Source: Caldibacillus thermoamylovorans (GTDB lineage: Bacteria > Bacillota > Bacilli > Bacillales > Caldibacillaceae). Taken from it: a DNA stretch of 64,000 nt. Where the stretch lies: the NCBI RefSeq assembly GCF_000751775.1, contig NZ_CCRF01000102.1, forward strand, positions 52,263 through 116,262. The letters are read 5' to 3'. Below are positions 54,512 to 63,518 of this stretch, in pieces; the stretch's first letter is position 1, and each line of letters starts with the position of its first letter. A program made the position numbers and the translations under genes. Under the pieces are notes generated by a model. It was not told the origin of the DNA and ran no database searches. It saw nothing but the letters and a program-made list of their open reading frames with translations.

Positions 54512-55156
54512 TTACTTTTCGCTGACAATTTCCTTCTTCCCTAATAATTGGTTTTGCTCACTTGCTTCTGTAAGGCCTTCTTCTGTGGCTATAGAATGTA
54601 AGATGAGATCTCTGAAAACATCGCCAATTTGCTCTATCGACAACGGACCATCACGTTTATACCATTTATACGACCAGTTTATCATCCCGATAATGGACAT
54701 CGTTGCAATATTGGCAGGCACTTCTCTTCTGAAGTCTCCTCTTTCTTGCCCTTCTTTTATCACCCTTTCGATAAGTTTCCGATACTGATCACGTTTTTCG
54801 TTAATCACTTCTTTATACGCAGCTTGTAAATAGGCACTTTCTTGATAGAAAACCGTGATATAAGGATTATAGACATCAAATACTTTAATAAAGGAATGTA
54901 ACATGCCGCATAATCTTAAAATAGGTGTTTCATATTCATCGTATGTTTCCTGTGCTTTTTTTATGACGTACGAAATAAATACATCATGAATTTCATATAA
55001 CAGTTCATCCTTTGATTTAAAGTAATGATAAAATCCCCCTTTTGAAGTATTGGCCTTTTCCACTATTTGTTCAACTGTTACACCATGATATCCATTTTTT
55101 TGAAACAGTTCTAGTGAGCTTTCCAGTATGCGCTGCTTCAAAGCCTTTTTTTCCAT
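54512..55156 (-). CDS. TetR family transcriptional regulator
   Basis: Start ATG 55156 (GAAAGG ten bases upstream) gives 214 residues, MEKKALKQRILESSLELFQK; the frame reaches 55201 without support. TetR helix-turn-helix: GYHGVTVEQIVEKANTSKGGFYHYFKSKDELL. The C-terminal ligand domain is of the FadR/YsiA-like kind seen with acyl-CoA regulators. Directly upstream of yngJ in the same direction, so probably controls the yng operon, releasing DNA on binding an acyl-CoA. Confidence 0.88.
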   Translation of the reverse strand: MEKKALKQRILESSLELFQKNGYHGVTVEQIVEKANTSKGGFYHYFKSKDELLYEIHDVFISYVIKKAQETYDEYETPILRLCGMLHSFIKVFDVYNPYITVFYQESAYLQAAYKEVINEKRDQYRKLIERVIKEGQERGDFRREVPANIATMSIIGMINWSYKWYKRDGPLSIEQIGDVFRDLILHSIATEEGLTEASEQNQLLGKKEIVSEK

Positions 55157-55442
55157 AGTTTGTTTACCTTTCTTATAAAAACAAATAAGTTTTACTGACA
55201 TTTTCCAAAGATTTACCGGTAAACTTTTTACACATGATGTATGAAACTTCTACTTTGACCATGTTTATTTTCCCGGCATTGCATTATTGGATTAAAATTA
55301 TGCATATTCACTCTCTACTTTGCTTTTTAATCAGCCCCTTTTTCCTATACTTAAGGCAATCTTACCGAAAATTTTTTTATTAGTGAAATATCTATTTCGA
55401 ATATTATTCATTCAATTTTCGAATAAATCCGCATTTATTATT

Positions 55443-56342
55443 TTAAAATATTTTTTGCCAAGACCAAATTTCTGTTTGAATAACGGTTAATAATTCTTTT
55501 AATGCGTAAGATTGATAACTGTCTTTGAGGGTGACAATTCCTAATTGCCACATTAATTGATTTGTTTCAAACGGGATAATTTTTACGTTTTTATTTGTTT
55601 GTTTTGCATAGATTGCTTTTGGTAAAATTGTTATTCCTAAGTTTAATGCTATTAATTCAAAAATTAAATCCCACTGTGAACTTTTATAAGCGATTTGTGG
55701 TTGGAATCCTTCGCTTTGACATGCACGAATGACAAAATCATGCAGGGCAAACTCGGCTGTAAATGTAATAAACTGCTCATTTTTTAATTCCGGAAGAGTC
55801 ACAGCTGAACGGCTCGCTAATGGGTGTTCTGCATTTACATAGACTACAAATTCATTTTCAAAAAAAGGCAAAATGGTAAATTGTTCGTTTTCAACCGGTA
55901 ATACAACAATTGCTAAATCAACTTCCCCGGATAGTACAAGTTCTCCGATTAACTTTGCCCCTTTCTCAACCAGTTCCAGCGTGATGTTAGGATATTTTTC
56001 ATGGAATTTACGGGCAATTTCAGGGAAAAATAATGTGCCTATTAAAGGCGGGATGCCAAATTTGATCTTCCCAGACTTTACGTTTCTTACATCTTGAATG
56101 GAGCGTTCCAATTCTAACACAGAATGTAAAATTTTTTGGGCATGTTCGTATACGACTCCCCCGATATCAGTAAGTTGGAGTTGTCTCGTTGTTCGACAAA
56201 GAAGATCAGCTTTCAAGGATGCCTCCAGTTTTTGAATACTTTTACTTAATGTTGGCTGGGAAATGTAAAGGGCCTCTGCAGCTCTCGTAAAATTCCCATA
56301 TTGAACAACCGCAACGAATGCCTGTAAATCCCTAAGTTCCAT
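55443..56342 (-). CDS. LysR family transcriptional regulator
   Basis: 299 residues, standard LysR size. N-terminal winged helix MELRDLQAFVAVVQYGNFTRAAEALYISQPTLSKSIQKLE (key A-A-x-x-L-x-x-S-Q-P-T-L-S), then the type 2 periplasmic-binding sensor domain (KIKFGIPPLIGTLFFPEI, GEVDLAIVVLPV, LNLGITILPKAI), similar to CidR/AlsR-like regulators. The target is not obvious: no divergent metabolic gene is adjacent, only ABC exporter debris. Confidence 0.87.
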   Translation of the reverse strand: MELRDLQAFVAVVQYGNFTRAAEALYISQPTLSKSIQKLEASLKADLLCRTTRQLQLTDIGGVVYEHAQKILHSVLELERSIQDVRNVKSGKIKFGIPPLIGTLFFPEIARKFHEKYPNITLELVEKGAKLIGELVLSGEVDLAIVVLPVENEQFTILPFFENEFVVYVNAEHPLASRSAVTLPELKNEQFITFTAEFALHDFVIRACQSEGFQPQIAYKSSQWDLIFELIALNLGITILPKAIYAKQTNKNVKIIPFETNQLMWQLGIVTLKDSYQSYALKELLTVIQTEIWSWQKIF

Positions 56343-56556
56343 TCCGTTACCCCCTCATACAAGTAAGCGAACAAGTTTTATAATTGGCAGGAAGATGTCC
56401 TTTCAACTTGTGAGACGTGCCTTTTTCCCGGCCCACCCTTTGATTCATAAACAACGCATGTCACCCCGTGGCGATTGCCCGGCCGGTGCTCGACTGGTAA
56501 ATGTCCATCAACCGGTGATTCATACACAAGGCAAGAATTCCCACAAACGCCCCCCT

Positions 56557-56790
56557 TCAACCGACAATCCATAAAGCTTTCATTTTAGTGTTAATTACAA
56601 ATAAAACGAATAAAGCAATGCTAACCGAAAGAATAGTGGACCAATTCCCCTTTGGCAACAGCGAATCAATGAACCATTGAACAGCTAAAGGGAAGGCAAG
56701 CTCGAGAATGGCAACAACAACCGCACTACTGAAGTCAATCAAAAATAATTTTTTATGGGGTTTATAGTATGATAGAAAACGACGAATTAT
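56557..56790 (-). pseudogene. N-terminal fragment of an ABC exporter
   Basis: Minus-strand frame after AAAGGAG reads IIRRFLSYYKPHKKLFLIDF..., LELAFPLAVQWFIDSLLPKG and NWSTILSVSIALFVLFVINT, the first transmembrane region of a type I ABC exporter (fused permease-ATPase). The first codon is ATA rather than ATG, and the frame ends after 78 codons at ...KALWIVG stop; the rest of the permease and the ATPase are gone. The gap 56343-56556 has only a weak direct repeat (TGATTCATA near 56440 and 56517). Confidence 0.7.
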
Positions 56791-56939
56791 GTTTTTCTCC
56801 TTTTTTTATGCTTACGTTTTTATTCTTATTTTATCGTATAATACGATCATTGACTATTCCTGTACTCTCCTTCTATATGTTAGAATGAATGAGTAAGCGT
56901 AAATAAGGAAAATGTTGGATGAAGTGAGGTTCTACTCCA

Positions 56940-57749
56940 ATGATTAATATTCTTGTTACATTAAACGCAAATTATCTTCACCCTTTGAAAGTTTTACTGA
57001 AGTCATTATTTCATCATAACCCCAAAGAAAAGTTCTCTATCTATTTGATGCATTCTAATCTCAACCAATATGATCTGGATGGATTACATCAGTTTATTAC
57101 CGAACACCAACACCAGTTCTATCCAATTTTTATTGATCGGGATTATTTTAAAGAGGCACCCGTGTTCCGCCATTACTCAACAGAAATGTACTATCGATTA
57201 GCAGCCCATGAATTTCTTCCTAAAACTATTGACCGGGTTCTATACTTAGACCCTGATATTGTCACCATCAATCCGATTGGTTCTTTTTATCGGACTAATT
57301 TTGAAAACAATCTATTTATTGCGTCTGAGCATGAGTTTCCGACAAAAATAGTTCAACCAATCAATAAAATTCGTTTAAAAACGCCTTTAACAAAAGGATA
57401 CTTCAATACCGGGGTACTATTAATGAATGTCGCCTTAATGCGCGATCTTGTTCACTTGGATGAAATATATCAGTATATTGAAAAGAACAAATTTAAATTG
57501 GTTTTACCGGATCAAGATGTTTTAAATGCTCTCTATTGGGATAAAATTAAGCCCGTTGACAGTTATCGATATAATTATGATGCCCGCTACTTTGAGTTTG
57601 CAAAGTTTTACCAATCCGATAAAAATAATCTTGAATGGATTAAAAAACATACATTATTTATCCATTACTGCGGCAAGGATAAACCTTGGCATGATGATTA
57701 TAAGGGAAAATTGGGCGTATTTTATCAAAAATTTGAACAAATGATATAA
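56940..57749 (+). CDS. Glycosyltransferase family 8 protein
   Basis: 269 residues, GT8 retaining glycosyltransferase. N-terminal INILVTLNANYLHPLKVLLKSL, metal-binding DxD in YLDPDIVTINP (about 100-110), FNTGVLLMN, LPDQDVLNAL and HYCGKDKPWH. Uses a nucleotide sugar, acceptor unknown; related to GspA-type general stress proteins of Bacillus. It starts 10 bases after GAGG and has no obvious operon partner. Confidence 0.88.
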   Translation: MINILVTLNANYLHPLKVLLKSLFHHNPKEKFSIYLMHSNLNQYDLDGLHQFITEHQHQFYPIFIDRDYFKEAPVFRHYSTEMYYRLAAHEFLPKTIDRVLYLDPDIVTINPIGSFYRTNFENNLFIASEHEFPTKIVQPINKIRLKTPLTKGYFNTGVLLMNVALMRDLVHLDEIYQYIEKNKFKLVLPDQDVLNALYWDKIKPVDSYRYNYDARYFEFAKFYQSDKNNLEWIKKHTLFIHYCGKDKPWHDDYKGKLGVFYQKFEQMI

Positions 57750-57769
57750 TAAGGATTACAATAAAATGG

Positions 57770-57784
57770 AACTTCCATCAGGGG
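57770..57784. repeat. Second copy of the AACTTCCATCAGGGG motif
   Basis: Fifteen bases identical to 11506-11520, here without the complementary arm, between the GT8 gene and pepT. Confidence 0.35.
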
Positions 57785-57898
57785 AACTTATCTTCCTCCT
57801 TTATATTTTTGTTTTCCCTTAGACGACATGACCGTTTGTGCGGGGCAATTAATTGTACATAATATGACTTATATTACCTGTTTAGGAGATGAAAAAAA

Positions 57899-59134
57899 TT
57901 GAAAGATGAATTGATTACACGCTTTACCACTTATGTCAAGATTGACACACAATCAAATGAAGATAGCCAAACTTGTCCATCCACACCGGGACAATGGGAT
58001 TTGTTGAACCTTTTGGTAGATGAATTAAAGGAAATTGGCATGGAAGAAGTAACCATCGATGAAAATGGGTATGTGTTTGCAACTCTTCCAGCCAATACGA
58101 ATAAGCAGGTTCCGACAATCGGTTTCTTAGCACATGTCGATACGGCGACAGATTTTACCGGAAAAAACGTCAAACCGCAAATTGTCGAAAATTATGATGG
58201 TGGAGATGTGATTTTAAACAAAGAGCTAGGAATTGTTTTATCACCGGAAGCCTTCCCTTCTTTAAAAAATTACAAAGGGCAAACCTTAATCACAACCGAT
58301 GGAACGACCTTACTTGGAGCGGATGATAAGGCAGGCGTCGCTGAAATTATGACGGCCATGAATTACCTCATTCAACATCCGGAAATTAAACACGGGAAAA
58401 TTCGGGTTGCTTTTACACCTGATGAGGAGATTGGACGCGGGCCGCATAAATTTGATGTTAACCGTTTTGGTGCAAAGTATGCTTATACAATGGACGGCGG
58501 GCCACTTGGGGAATTACAATATGAAAGTTTCAATGCAGCCGCTGCTAAAATTACGATAAAAGGAAACAACATTCACCCGGGTTCTGCCAAAGGAAAAATG
58601 GTGAACTCAATAAAGATCGGTATGGAGCTAAATCAACAATTACCGGTTAGAGAAGCCCCCGAGTATACGGAGGGATATGAAGGATTTTACCATCTTCTTT
58701 CTTTCCATGGCGATGTTGAAAAAACTGAGCTTTACTATATCATACGTGATCATGATCGGCAAAAGTTTGAAGCAAAAAAAGAGAATTTAGTAAAAATCGT
58801 TGACCAATTGCGCCAAAAATATGGAGAAGACACGATTGGTTTAAAGTTAGAAGATCAATACTACAATATGCGGGAAAAAATTGAGCCGGTTAAAGAAGTT
58901 TTTGAGAACGCCAAAGAAGCGATGGAGAGATTGGATATTACCCCTGTCATTGAACCGATCCGTGGCGGTACGGATGGCTCCCAATTATCTTATATGGGTT
59001 TGCCGACACCGAATATTTTTGCCGGTGGAGAAAATATGCATGGGAAATATGAATTTGTCTCCATAGAAACAATGATGAAGGCAACTGAAGTGATTGTTGA
59101 AATTGCGAAAATTTTTGAAGAAAAGGCAAAATAA
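57899..59134 (+). CDS. pepT: Peptidase T (tripeptide aminopeptidase)
   Basis: 411 residues from TTG 57899, ten bases after AGGAG. M20B zinc peptidase that removes the N-terminal residue of tripeptides in the cytosol. Metal ligands in AHVDTATDF (His, Asp), [13 protein letters not shown] (bridging Asp), [11 protein letters not shown] (catalytic Glu pair), [12 protein letters not shown] and the final His in [11 protein letters not shown]. Length is standard. An ATG seven bases upstream opens a six-codon frame (MKKIER) that overlaps the TTG start and could lower initiation. Confidence 0.93.
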   Translation: MKDELITRFTTYVKIDTQSNEDSQTCPSTPGQWDLLNLLVDELKEIGMEEVTIDENGYVFATLPANTNKQVPTIGFLAHVDTATDFTGKNVKPQIVENYDGGDVILNKELGIVLSPEAFPSLKNYKGQTLITTDGTTLLGADDKAGVAEIMTAMNYLIQHPEIKHGKIRVAFTPDEEIGRGPHKFDVNRFGAKYAYTMDGGPLGELQYESFNAAAAKITIKGNNIHPGSAKGKMVNSIKIGMELNQQLPVREAPEYTEGYEGFYHLLSFHGDVEKTELYYIIRDHDRQKFEAKKENLVKIVDQLRQKYGEDTIGLKLEDQYYNMREKIEPVKEVFENAKEAMERLDITPVIEPIRGGTDGSQLSYMGLPTPNIFAGGENMHGKYEFVSIETMMKATEVIVEIAKIFEEKAK

Positions 59135-59196
59135 CTTGCTTGTATAAAACGGTGAGGAAAAAAACATCTTCATCTGCTCGTATTGAAACAATAGTG

Positions 59197-59230
59197 GAGA
59201 AAACTCGGTAATTGCCGAGTTTTCTCTTTA
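59197..59230. terminator. Terminator between pepT and ywcA
   Basis: GAGAAAACTCGG / CCGAGTTTTCTC, perfect 12-bp stem, 6-nt loop, followed by TTTAT. Confidence 0.85.
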
Positions 59231-59309
59231 TATCAACGTTTCTTCGTTTTTTTTGCGATTATGCGAATGCTTCACCTAGATCGATAGAACCTGAATAGAT
59301 TTTATTCGT

Positions 59310-60842
59310 TTATTTATCGCGATAACCGGTATTAGCCCGGAACTTCACTTCTGCATAACGAACGAAATCAGTTTTTCCTGATAACACCGTCCCCAAATAT
59401 CCGCCCAAAAATCCAAGCGGAACAGAAATAATGGCCGGATTGGTTAGCGGGAAGATTGGGTTGCCAACAAAAATAGCTGCTCCTTCAGTCGGTGAAAATA
59501 CACTTGGACTGATACTTACTAATACTAATGCTGAAGTGAGACCCGATAACATAGCGGAAATTGCCCCCGCTGTATTAAACCGCTTCCAAAAAATTGTATA
59601 AACGATAACCGGCAAATTGGCACTTCCTGCAATACAAAAAGCAAGTGACACAAGGAAGGCAACATTCATATTTTGTGCAAATAATGCCAATAAAATGGAG
59701 AGCACTGCTACACCTAATGAAGCATATTTTGCTGCGAGAACTTGTTGTCTTTCTGTTATCTTACCCTTTTTAATAATTTGTCCATAAATATCATGAGCAA
59801 ATGCCGATGCACCACTTAATACAAGACCGGATACAACGGCTAAAATGGTTGCAAAGGCAACTGCTGATACAAAGGACATTAAAAAGTCTCCGCCTAATAC
59901 TTGAGCAAGTAATGGAGCTGCCATATTCCCCGCTTCGTTTGCTTCAACGATTTTTTCTGAACCGACAAAAGCCGCTGCTCCAAATCCCAAGAAAACCGTT
60001 AAAATATAGAAGATTCCAACAATCCATGTTGCCCACATCACTGAACTGCGTGCCGTTTGTGCATCTTTAACCGTAAAGAAACGCATTAATATATGCGGAA
60101 GTCCTGCCGTGCCTAATACGAGCGCCGTCATTAATGAAATTGTATCGAGTGGATTTTTATATTTTACACCCGGATTTAAGAAGTCCTCTCCAAGCGGTGT
60201 TGCAGTTTTCATTTTGGTAAACATCGTAGCTATATTAAAATTGAATTTAGACAAGACAATAAAGGAAATAACGACGGTAGCTGCCATCAACAGAACAGCC
60301 TTGATAATTTGTACCCAACTGGTTGCTGTCATTCCGCCAAATAATACATAAATGGTCATCATAACACCAACGATTAATACAGCCAACCAGTAATCAATAT
60401 TGAATAATAATTGAATAAGTGCGCCTGCACCGACCAACTGAGCAATCATATAAAATATGACAATGGTAATCGTACTTAATGCAGCAACCCCGCGAACTTT
60501 TTTTGCATCGAATCGTGCATTAATCATATCCGCTAACGTATATTTTCCTAGATTCCGAAGCGGTTCAGCAACAATAAATAAAACAACGAGATATGCAACG
60601 AGATAACCGATACTGAAGAAGAAACCATCAAACCCTGTTAAAGCAATGGATCCGGCAATCCCAAGAAAGGATGCTGCCGATAAATAGTCACCGGCTATAG
60701 CCAAACCATTTTGCCATCCCGTTAGACCTCCGCCTGCCGTATAAAATTCATTGGCCGTTCTTGTGCGTTTAGCAGCAAAATACGTTATGATTAGCGTACT
60801 AGCGACGATCAGTAAAAATAATATAACAACTGTCGTATTCAT
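59310..60842 (-). CDS. ywcA: Cation/acetate symporter (SSS family) YwcA
   Basis: 510 residues, sodium:solute symporter with 13 expected helices. ActP-like features: N-terminal FAAKRTRTANEFYTAGGGLTGWQNGLAIAGDYLSAASFLGIAG (key G-G-G, G-D-Y-L-S-A), VGAGALIQLLFNIDYW, GLPHILMRFFTVKDAQTAR. Imports acetate or similar monocarboxylates. It overlaps the DUF485 gene by four bases (ATGA), the invariant partner of this symporter subclass. Confidence 0.9.
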   Translation of the reverse strand: MNTTVVILFLLIVASTLIITYFAAKRTRTANEFYTAGGGLTGWQNGLAIAGDYLSAASFLGIAGSIALTGFDGFFFSIGYLVAYLVVLFIVAEPLRNLGKYTLADMINARFDAKKVRGVAALSTITIVIFYMIAQLVGAGALIQLLFNIDYWLAVLIVGVMMTIYVLFGGMTATSWVQIIKAVLLMAATVVISFIVLSKFNFNIATMFTKMKTATPLGEDFLNPGVKYKNPLDTISLMTALVLGTAGLPHILMRFFTVKDAQTARSSVMWATWIVGIFYILTVFLGFGAAAFVGSEKIVEANEAGNMAAPLLAQVLGGDFLMSFVSAVAFATILAVVSGLVLSGASAFAHDIYGQIIKKGKITERQQVLAAKYASLGVAVLSILLALFAQNMNVAFLVSLAFCIAGSANLPVIVYTIFWKRFNTAGAISAMLSGLTSALVLVSISPSVFSPTEGAAIFVGNPIFPLTNPAIISVPLGFLGGYLGTVLSGKTDFVRYAEVKFRANTGYRDK

Positions 60843-61180
60843 TTACTCTCCCCCTTCTTAACGAATTCTTCTGTAACATCGGCTGCTAATTTGTCAAACT
60901 TTGATGACTTTTTCATATATATAGTAACTAATGTCCAAGTCATTATGAACTGAGCAAACGCAAAGATCCACGCCCAATTGATGTCGCCAAATGCCGGTTG
61001 ATGTAGCAATTTTGTATAAGAAGTCATAATCGGTAAGGCAAAGTAAAATAACAGGAAAAACACAGTACACGGGACAAGAAATTTTTTCTTTTGATCCATT
61101 AATTCCTTAAATTTTCCCGTCTCAATGATTCTTTCAAACTTTGTTTTTTCTACTTCCACTTTTTGCTCGGCATGATTCAT
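60839..61180 (-). CDS. ywcB: DUF485 membrane protein YwcB
   Basis: 113 residues with two membrane helices (about 36-56 and 70-90). DUF485 proteins precede ActP-type symporters and may be an accessory subunit. Start ATG 61180 behind GAGGAGG. A near-perfect cre lies 24 bp upstream, in or near the 5' untranslated region. Confidence 0.88.
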   Translation of the reverse strand: MNHAEQKVEVEKTKFERIIETGKFKELMDQKKKFLVPCTVFFLLFYFALPIMTSYTKLLHQPAFGDINWAWIFAFAQFIMTWTLVTIYMKKSSKFDKLAADVTEEFVKKGESK

Positions 61181-61203
61181 AAATGATTCCTCCTCAGTAC
61201 ATT

Positions 61204-61218
61204 TTTAAGCGTTTACAT
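61204..61218. promoter_or_regulatory. cre upstream of ywcB-ywcA
   Basis: On the minus strand ATGTAAACGCTTAAA fits 14 of 15 cre positions. CcpA bound here would repress acetate uptake during growth on preferred sugars, possibly as a roadblock close to the start codon. The rest of the gap to 61580 is AT-rich with nothing assignable. Confidence 0.6.
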
Positions 61219-61581
61219 TTTGAAAATTAAGATACTTTAAGAAATAATTCTTCCTGTTTCCTAAGGTTTATTACACCACCATTTCTAACTAAAATTCTTA
61301 TATTTTAAAATATACATTTTTTAATTAAAATGGGCAACATATTTTTTATCTTTTTAAAATTTTTCTAAAATAATATTGCTTTTTTATGTTTGGACCGTCT
61401 TTTTGGCTTACTACATTTTACCAAAAATAATATTCTAAATTGAATTGAATTGAAGGTTGCTTTTTTCATATATAATAGGGGAGTTTTTTATAAAAAACAG
61501 GGGAAATCTTTGCCCAGTACCATAAATAAATCATTGAAAAAGGGACTTCTTATGGATAAAGTGATGTGAGAAAATAATTTA

Positions 61582-61610
61582 TTGACTTTCTTTTCTTTTC
61601 CTGCCATAAT
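61582..61610 (+). promoter_or_regulatory. Sigma-A promoter of the uracil permease leader
   Basis: TTGACT, 17-bp spacer, CATAAT. The predicted transcript starts near 61617 and contains the PyrR element. Confidence 0.7.
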
Positions 61611-61640
61611 ATTTTTGACAAGTAAATGAGTACCTTTAAA

Positions 61641-61757
61641 TTCAGTCCTGTGAGGCTGGCAAGGTTGGCGGAATACAACGTTATACTGTTTCTGTATCCT
61701 TTTGTGTTGGATGGACGGATATAGCACCTTGCCCTTGTACAGGCAAGGTGCTTTTTT
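61641..61757 (+). promoter_or_regulatory. PyrR-binding transcription attenuator
   Basis: Positions 61641-61664 (core CAGTCCTGTGAGGCTGGCAA) match the conserved PyrR-binding loop of Bacillus pyr leaders. It is followed by a terminator: GCACCTTGCC (61724-61733) pairs perfectly with GGCAAGGTGC (61742-61751), then TTTTTT. When UMP is high, PyrR binding to the anti-antiterminator should favour the terminator and shut off the permease. Confidence 0.9.
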
Positions 61758-61801
61758 ATATATAAAAATTTTTTCGAATCGTATTTAAGAAGGAGAGAAT
61801 G

Positions 61802-63088
61802 ATGATGGAAAAAAATGTCATCCAAGTTCATGAAAAATTACCCTTTTGGGAAAGTCTCCCACTAAGTTTACAACATTTATTTGCAATGTTTGGGTCAACT
61901 GTTTTAGTCCCTGTGTTATTCGGCGTCGATCCCGGGACAATTTTATTAATGAACGGAATTGGTACACTCATTTACATCTTTATTACAAAAGGAAAAATTC
62001 CCGCATACCTTGGATCAAGTTTTGCCTTTATTTCACCGGTTTTCGTTGTGTTGGGCCGCTATTCCGGTTTGGAAGGGTATAGTTATGCTCTTGGTGGATT
62101 TTTTGCTGTTGGTGTCATTCTGGTCATCATTGGTTTAATCATTAAGGCTGTCGGTACCGGATGGCTGGATCTCATTTTTCCCCCGGCTGCAATGGGCGCT
62201 ATTGTTGCCGTTATCGGGCTTGAATTAATACCAACTGCTGCCCAAATGGCCGGATTTATTGCGCCGGCAGATGCAACCACAGACTGGGCCATGGATCCAA
62301 AGACCGTGACTGTATCACTTTTGACTTTGGCCATTACTATCGTTTGCTGGGTAACATTACGCGGCTTTTTGAAAATTATCCCGATATTAATTGGGATTAT
62401 CAGTGGGTATATCATCGCTTTCTTTGCCGGTCTTGTTGACTTTACAACGGTAAAAGAAGCATCATTCATTGCCTTACCAACCTTCTACTCTATTAAATTT
62501 AACTGGTCTGATATTTTGGCAATTATTCCGGCCGCTCTTGTCCTAGTTCCGGAGCATATCGGGCATACAATGGTTACCGGAAACATTGTCGGAAAAGATT
62601 TAACAAAGGACCCCGGGTTGGACCGCTCATTTTTAGGGAACGGGATTTCAACAATTCTGTCCAGTTTGGTTGGCTCAACACCTAATACAACTTATGGGGA
62701 AAACATTGGTGTCTTGGCCATAACAAAAGTGTATTCAACATGGATCATTGGCGGAGCAGCAGTCATTGCCATTTTCCTTTCCTTCTTTGGTAAATTTGCA
62801 GCATTAATTTCTTCTATTCCAACGGCCGTCATGGGCGGAATTTCCTTGTTGCTGTTCGGAATGATTGCTGTGAGCGGTCTCCGTACACTTGTGGAAGCAA
62901 AAGTTGACTATGATAAATCACGAAACTTAATCTTAACTTGTGTTGTTTTAGTTGTCGGCCTAAGCGGCGCTACAATTCAACTCGGCTCGGTACCGCTAAA
63001 AGGTATGGGCTTAGCCACCATTGTTGCCATTATTCTGAGCTTATTCTTCAAACTCCTTGATGTTTTGAAATTATCGAATGAAAAATAG
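61802..63088 (+). CDS. pyrP: Uracil permease (NCS2 family)
   Basis: About 428 residues; three ATG codons in a row (61799, 61802, 61805) follow AGGAG, and the second or third is best spaced. NCS2/UraA fold of 14 segments: QHLFAMFGSTVLVPVLFG, GKIPAYLGSSFAFISP, VLVPEHIGHTMVTGNIVG (substrate Glu in PEHIGH), and GSTPNTTYGENIGVLAITK. Imports uracil by proton symport for salvage. Regulated by PyrR attenuation, here as a single gene apart from any pyr biosynthetic operon visible in the window. Confidence 0.92.
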   Translation: MMEKNVIQVHEKLPFWESLPLSLQHLFAMFGSTVLVPVLFGVDPGTILLMNGIGTLIYIFITKGKIPAYLGSSFAFISPVFVVLGRYSGLEGYSYALGGFFAVGVILVIIGLIIKAVGTGWLDLIFPPAAMGAIVAVIGLELIPTAAQMAGFIAPADATTDWAMDPKTVTVSLLTLAITIVCWVTLRGFLKIIPILIGIISGYIIAFFAGLVDFTTVKEASFIALPTFYSIKFNWSDILAIIPAALVLVPEHIGHTMVTGNIVGKDLTKDPGLDRSFLGNGISTILSSLVGSTPNTTYGENIGVLAITKVYSTWIIGGAAVIAIFLSFFGKFAALISSIPTAVMGGISLLLFGMIAVSGLRTLVEAKVDYDKSRNLILTCVVLVVGLSGATIQLGSVPLKGMGLATIVAIILSLFFKLLDVLKLSNEK

Positions 63089-63234
63089 ATAACTAATTTG
63101 TAAGATTTGAGAAATTTTTACAAAGAGGTTAGAGGCAACTGACTAATTATAAGATTACTTGCTTTTGTGGTCTGACCTACTATAAGTAAGTGAACTTATT
63201 CGAATTTTTTCAGTAGCCTCAAGGGGTTACAGGA

Positions 63235-63267
63235 AAATGTCCCATAGTTTGGTGCTATGGGACATTT
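63235..63267. terminator. Hairpin downstream of the uracil permease
   Basis: AAATGTCCCATAG / CTATGGGACATTT, perfect 13-bp stem with 7-nt loop, 150 bp after the stop codon; only three T follow, symmetric so possibly bidirectional. The rest of 63089-63518 contains no recognised gene. Confidence 0.6.
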
Positions 63268-63518
63268 CATGTTAATATACAAGAGGAATTGGCTCATTGA
63301 TAAGGGCAATACCCCGGTTATGGGATATTTGATTAAAGATTCCGAGACCAATGAAAAAGTGCAAATATATCCATAAGATTGACCGTCAAACACCATATCT
63401 ATTTATATCCACGTGGTCTACCCTACTGAATATTGTGTGAGTAAACTTATTTAAATTGTTTTTCCCTAGCTTTAAAGATTTCTTGAAAAGTGTCCTATTG
63501 AATAATTTATCTTGAAAG

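Noticed and set aside
56378..56572. 64-residue frame with repeated VYES motif
   Set aside because: Short direct repeat in an otherwise decayed region, no ribosome binding site, no recognisable family.
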